Under the pieces are notes generated by a model. That model saw nothing but the letters and a program-made list of their open reading frames with translations. It was not told the origin of the DNA and searched no databases. Shown here piece after piece: positions 44,459 through 54,531 of a stretch of DNA of 64,000 nt. Position 1 is the first letter of the stretch. Each line of letters begins with the position of its first letter. The position numbers and the translations under genes were made by a program. The stretch spans positions 62,001-126,000 of the forward strand of contig JAFXAZ010000002.1 in the NCBI GenBank assembly GCA_017521985.1, read 5' to 3'. The DNA is from Lachnospiraceae bacterium (lineage in GTDB: Bacteria > Bacillota > Clostridia > Lachnospirales > Lachnospiraceae).

Positions 44459-45052
44459 TTAAATCTCAATCACCCACTTCTCGTAAGCATTTACTACAGT
44501 AGTCCGGGTTCCCGGGTACTGCTGTTCTCTTTTTGCGCCGCCACCGTAATTCAGGTGCACGTGGCCGTGCAGAAAATACTTTGGTTCGTATTTCTTCAAC
44601 AAATGATGGAACACTTCAAATCCTCGATGAGGCCAGTCTTCCAAGTCATTAAAACCCTTGGCCGGCGAATGGGTCAGCAAAATATCAAACCCTTTGCTTC
44701 GTAAAAGCGACCACCTCAGTTTACGGACGCGTTTACACATCTCCTGCTCGGTGTACATATTGTCTCCCGGTTTGTAGCGCATAGAACCTCCCAGGCCCAA
44801 AATACGTATGCCTTCATATTCATAAATCTGGTCTTCTATGCAAATGCATCCTTCCGGAGGCTTTCTGTCATAGTGGTCATGGTTGCCATGCACATACAAA
44901 AGCGGTCCCTTCGCAAAGGTCACCAAAAAAGAGAGATATTCTGCCGGCAAATCTCCACATGACAATATCAAATCATATTCCTCTAATTTTTCTCTTTCAA
45001 AAAAATCCCACAGCCACTTGCTTGGCACATCCGACAATACTAAAATTTTCAT
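44459..45052 (-). CDS. Metallophosphoesterase
   Basis: 197 residues with the calcineurin-like pattern: LVLSDVPS (Asp), SCGDLPAEYL, VHGNHDHYD, LTHSPAKG and LHGHVHLNYGG. All metal ligands appear present, although the first motif lacks the usual DxH His (DVPS). Same direction as the ParB-like/BMP gene, 9 bases away. The target is unknown. Confidence 0.85.
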   Translation of the reverse strand: MKILVLSDVPSKWLWDFFEREKLEEYDLILSCGDLPAEYLSFLVTFAKGPLLYVHGNHDHYDRKPPEGCICIEDQIYEYEGIRILGLGGSMRYKPGDNMYTEQEMCKRVRKLRWSLLRSKGFDILLTHSPAKGFNDLEDWPHRGFEVFHHLLKKYEPKYFLHGHVHLNYGGGAKREQQYPGTRTTVVNAYEKWVIEI

Positions 45053-45061
45053 TCTTTTCCT

Positions 45062-46978
45062 CTATTGTATACTTTCCCCTACGGCCGGAGTCAATTCTTT
45101 CTGAACATGAATTAGGGTCTTTGCTTCGTCTGTAAGATTTTCAAAAAGTGGCATATCGCCTACGATATTTTCTACAAACCAGTCCATAGTAATTATTTGC
45201 TCTGCGGACAGCACACTGTCCTTTTCGCCTATTATGGTACCATCCTGGCGCTTAATCTCGCCTTGGAACGGATGAAATCTTTCATGAAAAATCTCACCAC
45301 GCATTACATCTACCAGGGTACGGATGCCTGCCGGCAGATTATTTGACACAATCAAATCAATAATGTCGCTGGAGATTCCCCACCAATAATTAACCGCCTT
45401 GGAACGATTCCAGTTGCCGGCTAAAATGTCGTGTACCATTTTTTCATAAAATTTACCCCAGTTCCACATAGGCACGGTTAACTGAAGATTGCCATCCTCC
45501 TGCATTAAATACAGTCCAAAATTTCTGTTTTGGTTTGCGAATCGAATCATGTCCGTATCGGAAACCAAGGTAATGTCATGTTCTTTCAACATGCTATCTA
45601 AATCGGCCGTCTTGTCGGAGAGCCAGTGAACATACACTTTTATCTTCGGATTAGTCATTTGCGCGCCAAGAGCAAAGGCATTGGCGTTGGCATATGCTCC
45701 GTAAATAGGAAAACTTGCACAATATGCCACCTTGTTATTAGGTGTCATTGCTCCTGCTATCATACCGCACAAAAACTTCGCTTCATACATTCTGCCATAG
45801 TAAGTCTGGATGGAATGGTAGGAACGATTAATGGAACAATTTAAAATCTTAACCCCTGGATGCTCCAATGCTTTTTTCAGACTGGCTCCCAGAAATTTCT
45901 GATTTGCCGTGAAAATAATATCATTTTTATCCGTAATTGCCTTATCCATTAATTCCATGGTATCCAGGCCTGTTTCTTCCATGGTATAACTGGTCGTAGT
46001 AATTTTATTTCCAAAAACTGCATCCAAATGTGCTCTTCCTAACTCATGACTGTAAGTCCAACTGGAATTTTCCACATTTCTGTCATGCAGGAAGGCCACC
46101 TTTATTTCGTTATCTAAAAAATTAGTAGAGATATTTTTTATCTTATCGATAATACCCGGATCCTGCATATCCTCCGGCTCCATTACCAGATTCTCCTCCG
46201 GAGAAGCATTTAACGTCGGAATCTCCTTCCAGATTCGGTCAACATCTTTTCTAAGCTGAGCCTCCGGAATATTGCAAATTTCCTGATAAGGGTATAGTGA
46301 CAAATAAAATAAAAACGCATCCCCTGCGGTTACTGCTAAGTTCTTACCGCCTTTTTCATTAAATTTCTTTTGAAATCTGAAAAAAGTAGAGGAAAAATCA
46401 TCCCGTTCTTCCTTGGTCCATTCTTCCTCCGGACCTTTTCCCACTGCTTTTACCAATGCCTCAAAGCTTCCTTCTTTGGTAAACCAAATATAGTTAATCT
46501 TTGTATATTTGTAAAAGTCCATGTATTCATAGTATATTTTATTTTCTAAGCTATCGCTTTTCTTTGGAACAACTCGGATTACTTCACCCTCAATGCTGGA
46601 TGCATTCAAAAACTTAAATACGCTGACACGCTTATTGCCTTCCTGCACATAATATCTATTGATAAATTCATAGCAAACAATGGGATCTGTATTACCCTCT
46701 TCCGTCTGATATTTATATAAATTGCTCCATTTATCGGCAAACTCAGATGGGCGCTTCATAAGCGGCATAAAGTTCACTGCAAATGCATTCTTTCTGCCGG
46801 TTGTCTTTGTACCGACAATTTGGTCCAATGGGATATCCACCAGTCCCAGTTTTTCTTCTCTTTGTACTTCTACACAGGATAATATTTCATCCAATGCAGG
46901 CAGATACGGATATTCTCCTCTCGCCACTGCATTACGATAAGCTTTTTCTCCAAGCTTTAACGCTGCCTGATATTCCAT
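45062..46978 (-). CDS. Cytoplasmic ParB-like / BMP nucleoside-binding fusion
   Basis: 638 residues with no signal peptide. Residues about 46-125 look ParB-like (LVDIPLDQIVGTKTTGRKNAF... and QEGNKRVSVFKFL). Residues from about 291 form a BMP/PnrA-type periplasmic-binding fold (IKVAFLHDRNVENSSW, YEAKFLCGMIAGAMT, NANAFALGAQM), the family that binds purine nucleosides. Lacking export, it is probably an intracellular ligand sensor. It lies 26 bases downstream of phosphopentomutase and uridine phosphorylase genes, so nucleosides are the likely ligand. Confidence 0.8.
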   Translation of the reverse strand: MEYQAALKLGEKAYRNAVARGEYPYLPALDEILSCVEVQREEKLGLVDIPLDQIVGTKTTGRKNAFAVNFMPLMKRPSEFADKWSNLYKYQTEEGNTDPIVCYEFINRYYVQEGNKRVSVFKFLNASSIEGEVIRVVPKKSDSLENKIYYEYMDFYKYTKINYIWFTKEGSFEALVKAVGKGPEEEWTKEERDDFSSTFFRFQKKFNEKGGKNLAVTAGDAFLFYLSLYPYQEICNIPEAQLRKDVDRIWKEIPTLNASPEENLVMEPEDMQDPGIIDKIKNISTNFLDNEIKVAFLHDRNVENSSWTYSHELGRAHLDAVFGNKITTTSYTMEETGLDTMELMDKAITDKNDIIFTANQKFLGASLKKALEHPGVKILNCSINRSYHSIQTYYGRMYEAKFLCGMIAGAMTPNNKVAYCASFPIYGAYANANAFALGAQMTNPKIKVYVHWLSDKTADLDSMLKEHDITLVSDTDMIRFANQNRNFGLYLMQEDGNLQLTVPMWNWGKFYEKMVHDILAGNWNRSKAVNYWWGISSDIIDLIVSNNLPAGIRTLVDVMRGEIFHERFHPFQGEIKRQDGTIIGEKDSVLSAEQIITMDWFVENIVGDMPLFENLTDEAKTLIHVQKELTPAVGESIQ

Positions 46979-47004
46979 TTATATCCTTGCCTCCTATGTG
47001 ATAA

Positions 47005-48195
47005 TTAACTAAGTTTATCTAAAACAGAATAACCAATGGTTCCTTCCGGCATCCTTACGTCAAAGTTGTCGCAAACGGTTGCTCCCACAACCCCAAAGGT
47101 GTCGCACTCCGGTAACGCACCGCTTAGCTCCATGGCCTTGGAATATGCCAAAAACGGTACCTTTTCTCTGGTATGGTCTGTACCGGTATGGGTAGGGTCA
47201 TTCCCGTGGTCTGCCGTAATAATAAGAAGGTCATCTTCGCCCAGCTTCTCCAAAAGTATGCCCAGCTTCTCATCGAACATCTCGATTTCCTTTGCATAGC
47301 CAACCGGATTTCTGCGATGGCCCCATAATGCGTCAAAATCTACCAGATTCACAAAGCAAAGTCCTCTGAACTCTTCACCGGCCACCTCTATGGTCTGCTC
47401 CATGCCATGCACGGAAGACTTAGACTTCAACGCTCTGGTAATACCTTCTCCGTCAAAAATATCCTGAATTTTACCAACAGAAATCACATCCAGACCACTT
47501 TCCTTTAAGGCGTCCAGTGCTGTCTTGCCAAACGGCTTTAATGCATAATCATGTCGGTTGCTGGTGCGCTTAAACTCGCCTTTTTTCTTGCCCACATATG
47601 GTCTGGCAATGATGCGGCCTACCTTCCACTCATCCTTCATGGTGATATCTCTTGCAATTTCACAGCAGCGATATAATTCCTCCAAACCAAAAGTCTCTTC
47701 ATTCCCGCAAATCTGAAGTACAGAATCTGCTGAAGTATACACGATCATGTGACCCGTGGCAATTTCTTCCTCTGCCAGTTCATCCAAAATCTCGGTGCCG
47801 CTGGCACTTTTATTCCCGATAACCTTGCGGCCGGTACGTTTCTCCAGCTCTGCAATCAATTCCGGCGGAAAACCGGTATCGGTAAAGGTCTTGAAAGGTG
47901 TGGTCACTTCCAGTCCCATCATCTCCCAATGTCCCGTCATGGTATCCTTCCCTAAGCTCTTTTCCTTTAATTTGGTATAATAAGCCAATGGCTTTTCTAC
48001 TGCTTCCACTTGCTTTAACGACACCAGATTTGCCATACCCAATTTCTGAAGATTCGGAATATGAAAGTCCTCTACACTTTCAGAAATATGCAAAAGTGTA
48101 TGGGTTCCTGCGTCTCCATATTCTGCAGAATCCGCCATTGCTCCTACGCCCAGGGAGTCCACTACTATTACAAATACTCTGTTATATTTTTTCAT
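47005..48195 (-). CDS. deoB: Phosphopentomutase
   Basis: 396 residues. DeoB motifs: [19 protein letters not shown] near 10-28, GTHTLLH, ...[40 protein letters not shown] near 333-348. Converts (deoxy)ribose-1-phosphate to the 5-phosphate, feeding nucleoside sugars to glycolysis. It starts at the last base of the uridine phosphorylase gene. Confidence 0.97.
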   Translation of the reverse strand: MKKYNRVFVIVVDSLGVGAMADSAEYGDAGTHTLLHISESVEDFHIPNLQKLGMANLVSLKQVEAVEKPLAYYTKLKEKSLGKDTMTGHWEMMGLEVTTPFKTFTDTGFPPELIAELEKRTGRKVIGNKSASGTEILDELAEEEIATGHMIVYTSADSVLQICGNEETFGLEELYRCCEIARDITMKDEWKVGRIIARPYVGKKKGEFKRTSNRHDYALKPFGKTALDALKESGLDVISVGKIQDIFDGEGITRALKSKSSVHGMEQTIEVAGEEFRGLCFVNLVDFDALWGHRRNPVGYAKEIEMFDEKLGILLEKLGEDDLLIITADHGNDPTHTGTDHTREKVPFLAYSKAMELSGALPECDTFGVVGATVCDNFDVRMPEGTIGYSVLDKLS

Positions 48196-48932
48196 TACTT
48201 TATGCCCTTATTGTCTAATTCAATCAAATTTTTAATTGCTTCACATGCAACCTCAATGGTCTTTGGCATATCGCCAAAAGACATAATCGCGCCTGCACGA
48301 CACTTTCTAATGGAAGAAATAACAAAAATTGCTGCCGCCTCCATTTCAGAGGTCATTACATTGCCTCTGCGCCATGCCTCCCAACGCTCTTTCAAGCGAC
48401 TCTCTGCCGGCATATTAAAAGGCTCATGCTGTCCATAGAAAGAATCCTTGGACTGTGTAATACCTTCCGCATAATTATAACCCAAATCAGCTGCTGCCTT
48501 TACAAGTGCTTCTACCACATGTCTGTCCGCTACTGCCGGATACTCGATTGGAATATAGTGAATCGTAGTACCCTCATCACGAACTGCTGCCGTATTAATA
48601 ACACCATCCAAGGTCTCATCAAAGGCCGCATCACATACTCGACCCGCAGTACCTACACGAATAAAGGTATCTGCACCGATTTTAATCAATTCCTCTAAAG
48701 CAATCGCTGCGGAAGGGCATCCCATACCGGTAGACGTAACAGACACCTTCACTCCATTCAAGTATCCTGTCCATGTCTTATGTTCACGATTATGTGCCAC
48801 CAGCTTGGCATCATCCAAATAAGTTGCAATTAAATCCGTACGAAATGGATCGCCCGGAAGTAACACATAACGTCCCACATCCCCCTCTTTTAACTGAATA
48901 TGATACATTTTTCCATCTTTTACTAATTCCAT
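48195..48932 (-). CDS. udp: Uridine phosphorylase
   Basis: 245 residues from ATG 8 bases after GGAGGACATTAGA. GDPFR near 25, [10 protein letters not shown], and [12 protein letters not shown] mark the nucleoside phosphorylase I fold. Splits uridine to uracil and ribose-1-phosphate, the DeoB substrate. Its leader overlaps the end of the CapA-like gene. Confidence 0.95.
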   Translation of the reverse strand: MELVKDGKMYHIQLKEGDVGRYVLLPGDPFRTDLIATYLDDAKLVAHNREHKTWTGYLNGVKVSVTSTGMGCPSAAIALEELIKIGADTFIRVGTAGRVCDAAFDETLDGVINTAAVRDEGTTIHYIPIEYPAVADRHVVEALVKAAADLGYNYAEGITQSKDSFYGQHEPFNMPAESRLKERWEAWRRGNVMTSEMEAAAIFVISSIRKCRAGAIMSFGDMPKTIEVACEAIKNLIELDNKGIK

Positions 48933-48933
48933 T

Positions 48934-50235
48934 CTAATGTCCTCCAATCGTTATCTCGTCAAATAAATCCCAAAGCACCTCCACCGAAAATTCACTGGAA
49001 TCTACTTTGTGAATACCGTGCTTTGCCGCCAACTCGTTGGTGTAATCCTCCAACATATACACCCCAAATTCCATGGTACCGTAATTCCAATGAGCTACCA
49101 ACGGTTCCATGGTGTAATCTATAATAGAAAAGTCCGTTCCTTCTTCATGAATATGCATCTGCACCGTAATCTTTGCCATGCCGCCCAAAAGTCTCGGAAC
49201 CCTGTCCTGGGTAGAAATAAAGTTCCCCACAGAATAATATACTAACATCTCGTGACCATCCTCTCTGGTCAGTACCGTATACGGCTCTACCACATGAGGA
49301 TGTGCATTAATGGCAATATCCACGCCCTGCTCCAAAAGGAAATTTACCCACTCTTTAGCATATGCACTAGGTTCGTATACATATTCATCCCCCACATGCA
49401 AAAATACTACAACCATGTCGCTGATTTCCTTTGCCTGAGCAATGTCTGCAGTCATTTTTTCTTTATCCAGCAGATTAACCAGATAAGGCTCATCCTTTGG
49501 CATAGGCAAGCCGTTCAGCCCATAGGTATAATTTAACATAGCAAAGCGGATACCGTTGCACTCTACCACATCCACGGTATTTTGGTCTTCTTCGCTTTCA
49601 TTAATTCCAAGCACTGTGATTTCCGGATGCTGTTCCTTCCAAAAATTCAAAGTATCCCAAACACCTTCTGCACCTTTATCTACGGTATGATTGCTGGCAT
49701 GCAGCACCACGTCAAACCCGGTACGCACCAGGGAATCTCCTATTTCCGGTGGTGAGCCAAAAATCGGATAGGCACTGATTTTGCTGCGGTCTTCGATAAA
49801 AATCGTTTCCTGATTGATAATTGCAATATCCGCGGCTTCAATTTCATCCTTTACATTCTCATATAAATGGTCGTAATTCCACTCTCCGCTGTCATTCATT
49901 CCGGTTTTGTACAGACCGGTATGAATCAGATTGTCACCCACTGCTACCAAATCCACGGTCACAAAGGTTTCCTGAAACTCCTCAGAGCTTTCTTCGGTAG
50001 GTTCCTCTGTTGCCTCTGCAACAGTTTCCTCCGTTGCTTCTGCCGTATGCTCCTCTATAGCTTCTGTGGTCTGTTCTTTTGTAGTCTGTTCTTCTGCTGT
50101 TTGTTCTTCTGCAACTTGTGCTTGGGAGCCTTCTGCGACAGGACCATCCACCGGCATACTGCATCCGTTCAAAATACCCGCTGTGAGTACAGCCACAGAC
50201 AAAAACTTAACGTACTTTAACCAAGTTCTTTTCAT
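48934..50235 (-). CDS. CapA-like lipoprotein with Glu/Thr-rich linker
   Basis: 433 residues. Lipobox LNGC near 22-25, then a very low-complexity linker of EEQTTEATEE-type repeats (residues about 35-90). The C-terminal domain matches CapA/PgsA metallophosphatase-like proteins: VDLVAVGDNLIHTG, INQETIF, ASNHTVDKG, HVGDEYVYEP, INAHPHVVEP. Surface-anchored enzyme; poly-gamma-glutamate function is not shown. Next to the nucleotidase, it may act on an external phosphate compound. Confidence 0.85.
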   Translation of the reverse strand: MKRTWLKYVKFLSVAVLTAGILNGCSMPVDGPVAEGSQAQVAEEQTAEEQTTKEQTTEAIEEHTAEATEETVAEATEEPTEESSEEFQETFVTVDLVAVGDNLIHTGLYKTGMNDSGEWNYDHLYENVKDEIEAADIAIINQETIFIEDRSKISAYPIFGSPPEIGDSLVRTGFDVVLHASNHTVDKGAEGVWDTLNFWKEQHPEITVLGINESEEDQNTVDVVECNGIRFAMLNYTYGLNGLPMPKDEPYLVNLLDKEKMTADIAQAKEISDMVVVFLHVGDEYVYEPSAYAKEWVNFLLEQGVDIAINAHPHVVEPYTVLTREDGHEMLVYYSVGNFISTQDRVPRLLGGMAKITVQMHIHEEGTDFSIIDYTMEPLVAHWNYGTMEFGVYMLEDYTNELAAKHGIHKVDSSEFSVEVLWDLFDEITIGGH

Positions 50236-50250
50236 CGTATTCTACCTTTT

Positions 50251-52203
50251 TTAAGCCACCCTGCTTTTACACTTTTTTATAAGCTTCTTGACCAGCTTTA
50301 CTATCCATACGATAATCAATGTCAACAATACAATTACTACTAAAATAACTGCCAAAATAATAAAGAAAAATTTGTTTGGATTTTTGATTAAATCCCAAAG
50401 GTTTTTGCTGTCCTCTACTACCTTTCGACCCTCCCAGGAAGCATACTTTTCCGGCACTTCCCCAATGCCATCTCCATCGGTATCCTCAAAGGAATCCATA
50501 TATTCTGCTATAGCTACCCAGGCTTTTAATTCCTGGTCGCCTCGCATAATCACGGCATCTTCATAATGTTCAATCGGTGTGCCATCTGCATATTTTGGGA
50601 TAATAGACAATAACCCATAGGACAAATCGGTTACGCCGCCCAACATCTGGGAAGAATAAAAGTCCGTTACTACACGGTATAATTTATCGTCTTCCAGTTC
50701 TACACGTTCTTCATCGCCATTTACTAAAAATACATCCGTTGCTTTATTTAAAATCATACGATTTGGATTATAATGCCAATATAGTCCGTCGGTATAAAGT
50801 CTGGCCGTTGTCATCAAATCCGAAATACTGGAATCAATTTCCGCAACAGTCTTTAACTCTGCTCCGGTCAAATATACGCTAATCAGCGGATATCCCGGTA
50901 CACCATCCTCACCGATACCAAGTGAGAAAGAATTAAATACATTCTCTGTCGTAATATTGCCCTTTGCATAGGTGTCACGAATGGTTCCTGCCGGAACAAC
51001 TGCCACATCTACCGGATGCGGGTCATCCGTAGAGAAGGTTTCCACCGCATAGGTATAGGCATCTGCCATAATACTGCCCAAATTCAATTCGGTATGCACA
51101 CCACCCGGATTTGCACCGAATTCAATGTCATTGGTTGCTAAAATCTGATCCTTAGTAAAGCCGAACTGCTCCAAATACTTGCTGTCCACCATATCCATCA
51201 AGACATCAATCTTGTCCTGAGTTGCCTTATCCGGCTCAATGGAACTGTCTACGGTGATTAACTCATAAGCTTCCATAGTCCAGCGGCCATCTGCTTTTTG
51301 AGTCATAGTCAAATCACCCAGATATTTACCGTACTCTGCCGTGGATACAATGTATGTATTGCCGTGTACAATTGGCTCGTCTAATTTGGTATGTGTATGT
51401 CCACTGATAATTAAGTCCAGCTCCGGAACGCTTTTTGCTAAAATTTCATCCTCGGATTTCTCCTCGTCTGCCCAAGTGCCTCCATGAGAAACGCAAACAA
51501 TCATATCTACATTCTCAGATGCCTTAATGTCCGCAACCGTTTCTTTTACAGCTTCCACCGGATTCTTAAACATCAACGGTGGATTTGGCACGCAGTCTAA
51601 AGCATCCTCACCAAAGACACCGATTACTGCAATAGACACATCTCCCTTTTCCACTACTACATACTCTTCCACGCCATACTGTTCAAAAGCATCCCACAGT
51701 AACTGCTGATCCCCGGTAAAGCCTGCTGCCTTCATGCTTTCCCAGTCTATATTACATACTACGATTGCCGGCAGAGCGTCACCGCTTTCCACCGCGTTAT
51801 TCATCATATTGGCAAGCCCTTTTGCCTTATAGTCATATTCATGGTTACCAAGAGTGGTTGCATCAATACCCAGCTCGCCAAGCATACGAATTTCAGAAGC
51901 CTCTTCTTCGTATACCACCTGAATAAAAGTACCCATGGAAAAATCCCCGGCATCCAAAAGAAGGGTATCCGGATTTTTCGCCTTCTGTTCGTTAATCAAG
52001 GTCTTAATCTTGGCAAAACCACCAAGCACTTGAGACTCACCGTCTTCTACCGTTGCAAATTCATTCAAATGAGAATGGGTATCATGCAAAAACATCACAT
52101 CCACGCTCTTCGGCTCCGTAGCTGCCATCATAGGTTCCGTAAATACTCCGCCCCAAATAAGTGCACCTATTATTAATACCACCGTAAATAAGTTCTTTTT
52201 CAT
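50251..52203 (-). CDS. Surface-anchored 5'-nucleotidase family protein
   Basis: 650 residues. Signal peptide (MKKNLFTVVLIIGALIWGGVF) and a C-terminal membrane segment (FFFIILAVILVVIVLLTLIIVWIV) followed by basic residues. Catalytic domain: MFLHDTHSHLNE, LLDAGDFSMGT, TLGNHEYDY, VCVSHGG, ISGHTHTK; the C-terminal domain holds the substrate-binding YSSQMLGG. Releases nucleosides from external nucleotides for uptake. Promoter TTTACA-17-TAAAAT lies upstream (about 52302-52274). Confidence 0.92.
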   Translation of the reverse strand: MKKNLFTVVLIIGALIWGGVFTEPMMAATEPKSVDVMFLHDTHSHLNEFATVEDGESQVLGGFAKIKTLINEQKAKNPDTLLLDAGDFSMGTFIQVVYEEEASEIRMLGELGIDATTLGNHEYDYKAKGLANMMNNAVESGDALPAIVVCNIDWESMKAAGFTGDQQLLWDAFEQYGVEEYVVVEKGDVSIAVIGVFGEDALDCVPNPPLMFKNPVEAVKETVADIKASENVDMIVCVSHGGTWADEEKSEDEILAKSVPELDLIISGHTHTKLDEPIVHGNTYIVSTAEYGKYLGDLTMTQKADGRWTMEAYELITVDSSIEPDKATQDKIDVLMDMVDSKYLEQFGFTKDQILATNDIEFGANPGGVHTELNLGSIMADAYTYAVETFSTDDPHPVDVAVVPAGTIRDTYAKGNITTENVFNSFSLGIGEDGVPGYPLISVYLTGAELKTVAEIDSSISDLMTTARLYTDGLYWHYNPNRMILNKATDVFLVNGDEERVELEDDKLYRVVTDFYSSQMLGGVTDLSYGLLSIIPKYADGTPIEHYEDAVIMRGDQELKAWVAIAEYMDSFEDTDGDGIGEVPEKYASWEGRKVVEDSKNLWDLIKNPNKFFFIILAVILVVIVLLTLIIVWIVKLVKKLIKKCKSRVA

Positions 52204-52322
52204 ATTTTTTTCCGCCTTTGTAATATTTTGAGTACAGCCTTTCCGCCACACTTATTAATTATATTTTACTGAATTTTTGCCGGCTTGTAAACAAAATAAT
52301 ACCGATAAGTCCCCATTCTCTT

Positions 52323-52351
52323 TTGACCAAAGCCATATAATGTGGTACAAT
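52323..52351 (+). promoter_or_regulatory. Promoter of histidine phosphatase gene
   Basis: TTGACC (52323-52328), 17-base spacer, TACAAT (52346-52351). Confidence 0.6.
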
Positions 52352-52381
52352 GTTAAAAAATTCTTGAAAGGGAATATGATT

Positions 52382-53110
52382 ATGAAATTACTTATCGTCC
52401 GTCACGCTGACCCGGATTACTCCATCGACTCCCTGACCCCTACCGGTTGGAAAGAAGCCGAGCTGTTATCCGAACGCTTGAAAAAATTAGATATAAAAAA
52501 CTTCTACACCTCTCCACTGGGCAGAGCCAAAGATACTGCTTCTTTAACACTAAACAAAATGAACCGCGAAGCAACTACCCTTCCATGGCTTAGAGAATTT
52601 CACTGCAGCATCGCACGCCCGGACCAACCGGTACCTAAAATCCCTTGGGACTGGCTTCCGGCAGACTGGACAAAGGTTCCGGAATATTTTGACAAGGATG
52701 CATGGTGTACTACAGACATTATGAAAAACGGAGAAGTAGACAAAGAATACCACTGGGTTACTTCCAAACTGGATAAGCTATTGGCTTCACATGGTTACGT
52801 GCGTGAAAATCATTATTACCGTGCCGAGAAAGCAAATAATGACACCATTGTCTTTTTTTGCCACTTTGGATTGGAGTGTGTGCTTTTAAGCCATCTGCTG
52901 GGCGTTTCCCCAATGATACTCTGGCATGGCATGTGTGCCGCACCATCCTCTGTTACTACCCTTGTGACAGAAGAACGACGAGAAGGAATTGCTTACTTCC
53001 GTATGTCTGCATTTGGTGATATTTCCCACTTATACGCGGCAGGCGAAGGACCATCCTTTGCTGCACGCTTCTGCGAGACCTATGATAATGTAGATGAAAG
53101 ACATGATTAG
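52382..53110 (+). CDS. Histidine phosphatase family protein
   Basis: 242 residues from the ATG after GAAAGGGAATATGATT. LIVRHADPDYS near 3-13 is the phosphohistidine motif, TSPLGRAKDTA near 42-52 is the second, and VFFCHFGLECVL gives the second catalytic His. Acts as a phosphatase on small phosphate esters; the substrate is unknown. Confidence 0.92.
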   Translation: MKLLIVRHADPDYSIDSLTPTGWKEAELLSERLKKLDIKNFYTSPLGRAKDTASLTLNKMNREATTLPWLREFHCSIARPDQPVPKIPWDWLPADWTKVPEYFDKDAWCTTDIMKNGEVDKEYHWVTSKLDKLLASHGYVRENHYYRAEKANNDTIVFFCHFGLECVLLSHLLGVSPMILWHGMCAAPSSVTTLVTEERREGIAYFRMSAFGDISHLYAAGEGPSFAARFCETYDNVDERHD

Positions 53111-53124
53111 CTTTAACTAAAAAC

Positions 53125-53162
53125 TCCTATATCCTTGCACATATTCATGCCGGGATATAGGA
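53125..53162. terminator. Bidirectional terminator
   Basis: TCCTATATCC and GGATATAGGA arms (10 bp), then ATTCTTTTTT on the plus strand. Confidence 0.75.
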
Positions 53163-53173
53163 ATTCTTTTTTA

Positions 53174-53359
53174 CTATTCAATAATAATTGCTTCTGTAGG
53201 ACACCCTCTTGCAGCCGCCTTAGCATCTTCTGCATTGTCATTTGTAACTTCTCCCACAGCCTCTGATTTCCCATCTTCATTGAAATCAAATACACTGCCG
53301 CACATACCTATACATAGGCCACAGCTAATACATCTTTCCGGAACTACATAAGCCTTCAT
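53174..53359 (-). CDS. 4Fe-4S ferredoxin
   Basis: 61 residues from ATG 5 bases after GGGGGAT. CISCGLCIGMC gives three cluster ligands and RGCPTEAI the fourth; a single [4Fe-4S] cluster of the Clostridium/Thermotoga monocluster type. Electron carrier. A 72-base gap separates it from cysK upstream. Confidence 0.93.
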   Translation of the reverse strand: MKAYVVPERCISCGLCIGMCGSVFDFNEDGKSEAVGEVTNDNAEDAKAAARGCPTEAIIIE

Positions 53360-53435
53360 AAAATCCCCCAAAACTGATTTTTTATCAGTATATCCATTTA
53401 GAGGATTTATCATTCCCCCAAAAATCGCTCACATT

Positions 53436-54371
53436 TTATTCTGTCACAAATAATGGTGTAGAATAATACCTATCCCCGGAATCCGGTAACAGTACAACAA
53501 TATTCTTACCTTTGTTTTCCGGTCTCTTCGCAAGTTCTACTGCTGCCTTTAATGCAGCACCGGAAGAAATGCCTACTAAGATACCTTCCGTTCTGCCCAG
53601 CAATTTTGACATTTCAAAAGCAGCTTCATTTTCTACTGTTACAACCTCATCATACACATCTGTATTTAAAAGACTTGGCACGAAATTAGCACCGATGCCC
53701 TGGATTTTGTGCGGTCCGGCCTGACCTTTTGATAACAGCGGAGATGCTGCAGGCTCTACTGCAACTATCGTTACCTTTTCACTCTGACTCTTTAAATATT
53801 CGCCGGTGCCGGTAATGGTGCCGCCGGTGCCTATGCACGCCACGAAAATATCCACCTGTCCATCCGTATCCTGCCAGATTTCCGGACCAGTAGTTTCTCT
53901 GTGTGCCTGTGCATTGGCCGGATTATCAAATTGTCCAGGAATAAAGCTGCCCGGCAGTTCCCCCACAAGTTCCTCTGCCTTTGACACTGCTCCCTGCATA
54001 CCAAGTGCCCCCGGTGTCAGCACTACCTCTGCACCGTATGCCTTTAAAATATTAATACGCTCCACACTCATGGTATCCGGCATAGTCAAAATCATACGAT
54101 ATCCCTTTACCGTGGCAATGCTTGCCAGGCCGATGCCGGTATTACCGCTGGTTGGCTCAATAATCACACTCCCCGGCTTTAACAAGCCCTTTTTCTCTGC
54201 ATCTTCAATCATAAACTTGGCTGCCCTATCCTTTACGCTTCCAGCCGGATTTAAATACTCCAACTTCAATAAAAGCTTTGCCTCAAGCCCCAGCTTTTCT
54301 TCTAAATGCACTGCCTCCATTAGAGGAGTGCCTCCAATTAGTTCTATTGCATTTTTATATATTTTAGACAT
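53436..54371 (-). CDS. cysK: Cysteine synthase A
   Basis: 311 residues. GGTPLM, AGSVKDRAAKFMI (PLP lysine), PTSGNTGIGLA (substrate loop), IGTGGTITGTGEYL (phosphate loop). Makes cysteine from O-acetylserine and sulfide. Confidence 0.97.
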   Translation of the reverse strand: MSKIYKNAIELIGGTPLMEAVHLEEKLGLEAKLLLKLEYLNPAGSVKDRAAKFMIEDAEKKGLLKPGSVIIEPTSGNTGIGLASIATVKGYRMILTMPDTMSVERINILKAYGAEVVLTPGALGMQGAVSKAEELVGELPGSFIPGQFDNPANAQAHRETTGPEIWQDTDGQVDIFVACIGTGGTITGTGEYLKSQSEKVTIVAVEPAASPLLSKGQAGPHKIQGIGANFVPSLLNTDVYDEVVTVENEAAFEMSKLLGRTEGILVGISSGAALKAAVELAKRPENKGKNIVVLLPDSGDRYYSTPLFVTE

Positions 54372-54407
54372 AACGTCATTTCCTACCTTTCAAATGGGAT
54401 TTACACC

Positions 54408-54472
54408 ATTGTACAATTCCTTTCTTCCTATGTCAACACTCGGTTGACAGACTCTGTCAACTCTTGTTATAC
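54408..54472. promoter_or_regulatory. Divergent cysK and bioY promoters with nested palindromes
   Basis: cysK: TTGACA (54436-54431), 17 bases, TACAAT (54413-54408) on the minus strand. bioY: TTGACA (54444-54449), 17 bases, TTATAC (54467-54472). GTTGACAGACTCTGTCAAC (54443-54461) is a near-perfect palindrome, and GTCAACACTCGGTTGAC overlaps it. A shared or BirA-like repressor site is possible. Confidence 0.55.
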
Positions 54473-54531
54473 TTCATAGTAATTTGATTATACGATTTCT
54501 TATTTTCTGATTGCAATTATTTGAGGTTTTT

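Noticed and set aside
49867-50220. Cysteine-rich plus-strand frame
   Set aside because: It is a shadow of the Glu/Thr-rich linker of the CapA-like gene on the other strand.
54472-54531. Riboswitch upstream of bioY
   Set aside because: The leader is short (about 60 bases) and shows no conserved aptamer structure; palindromes at the promoter explain regulation better.
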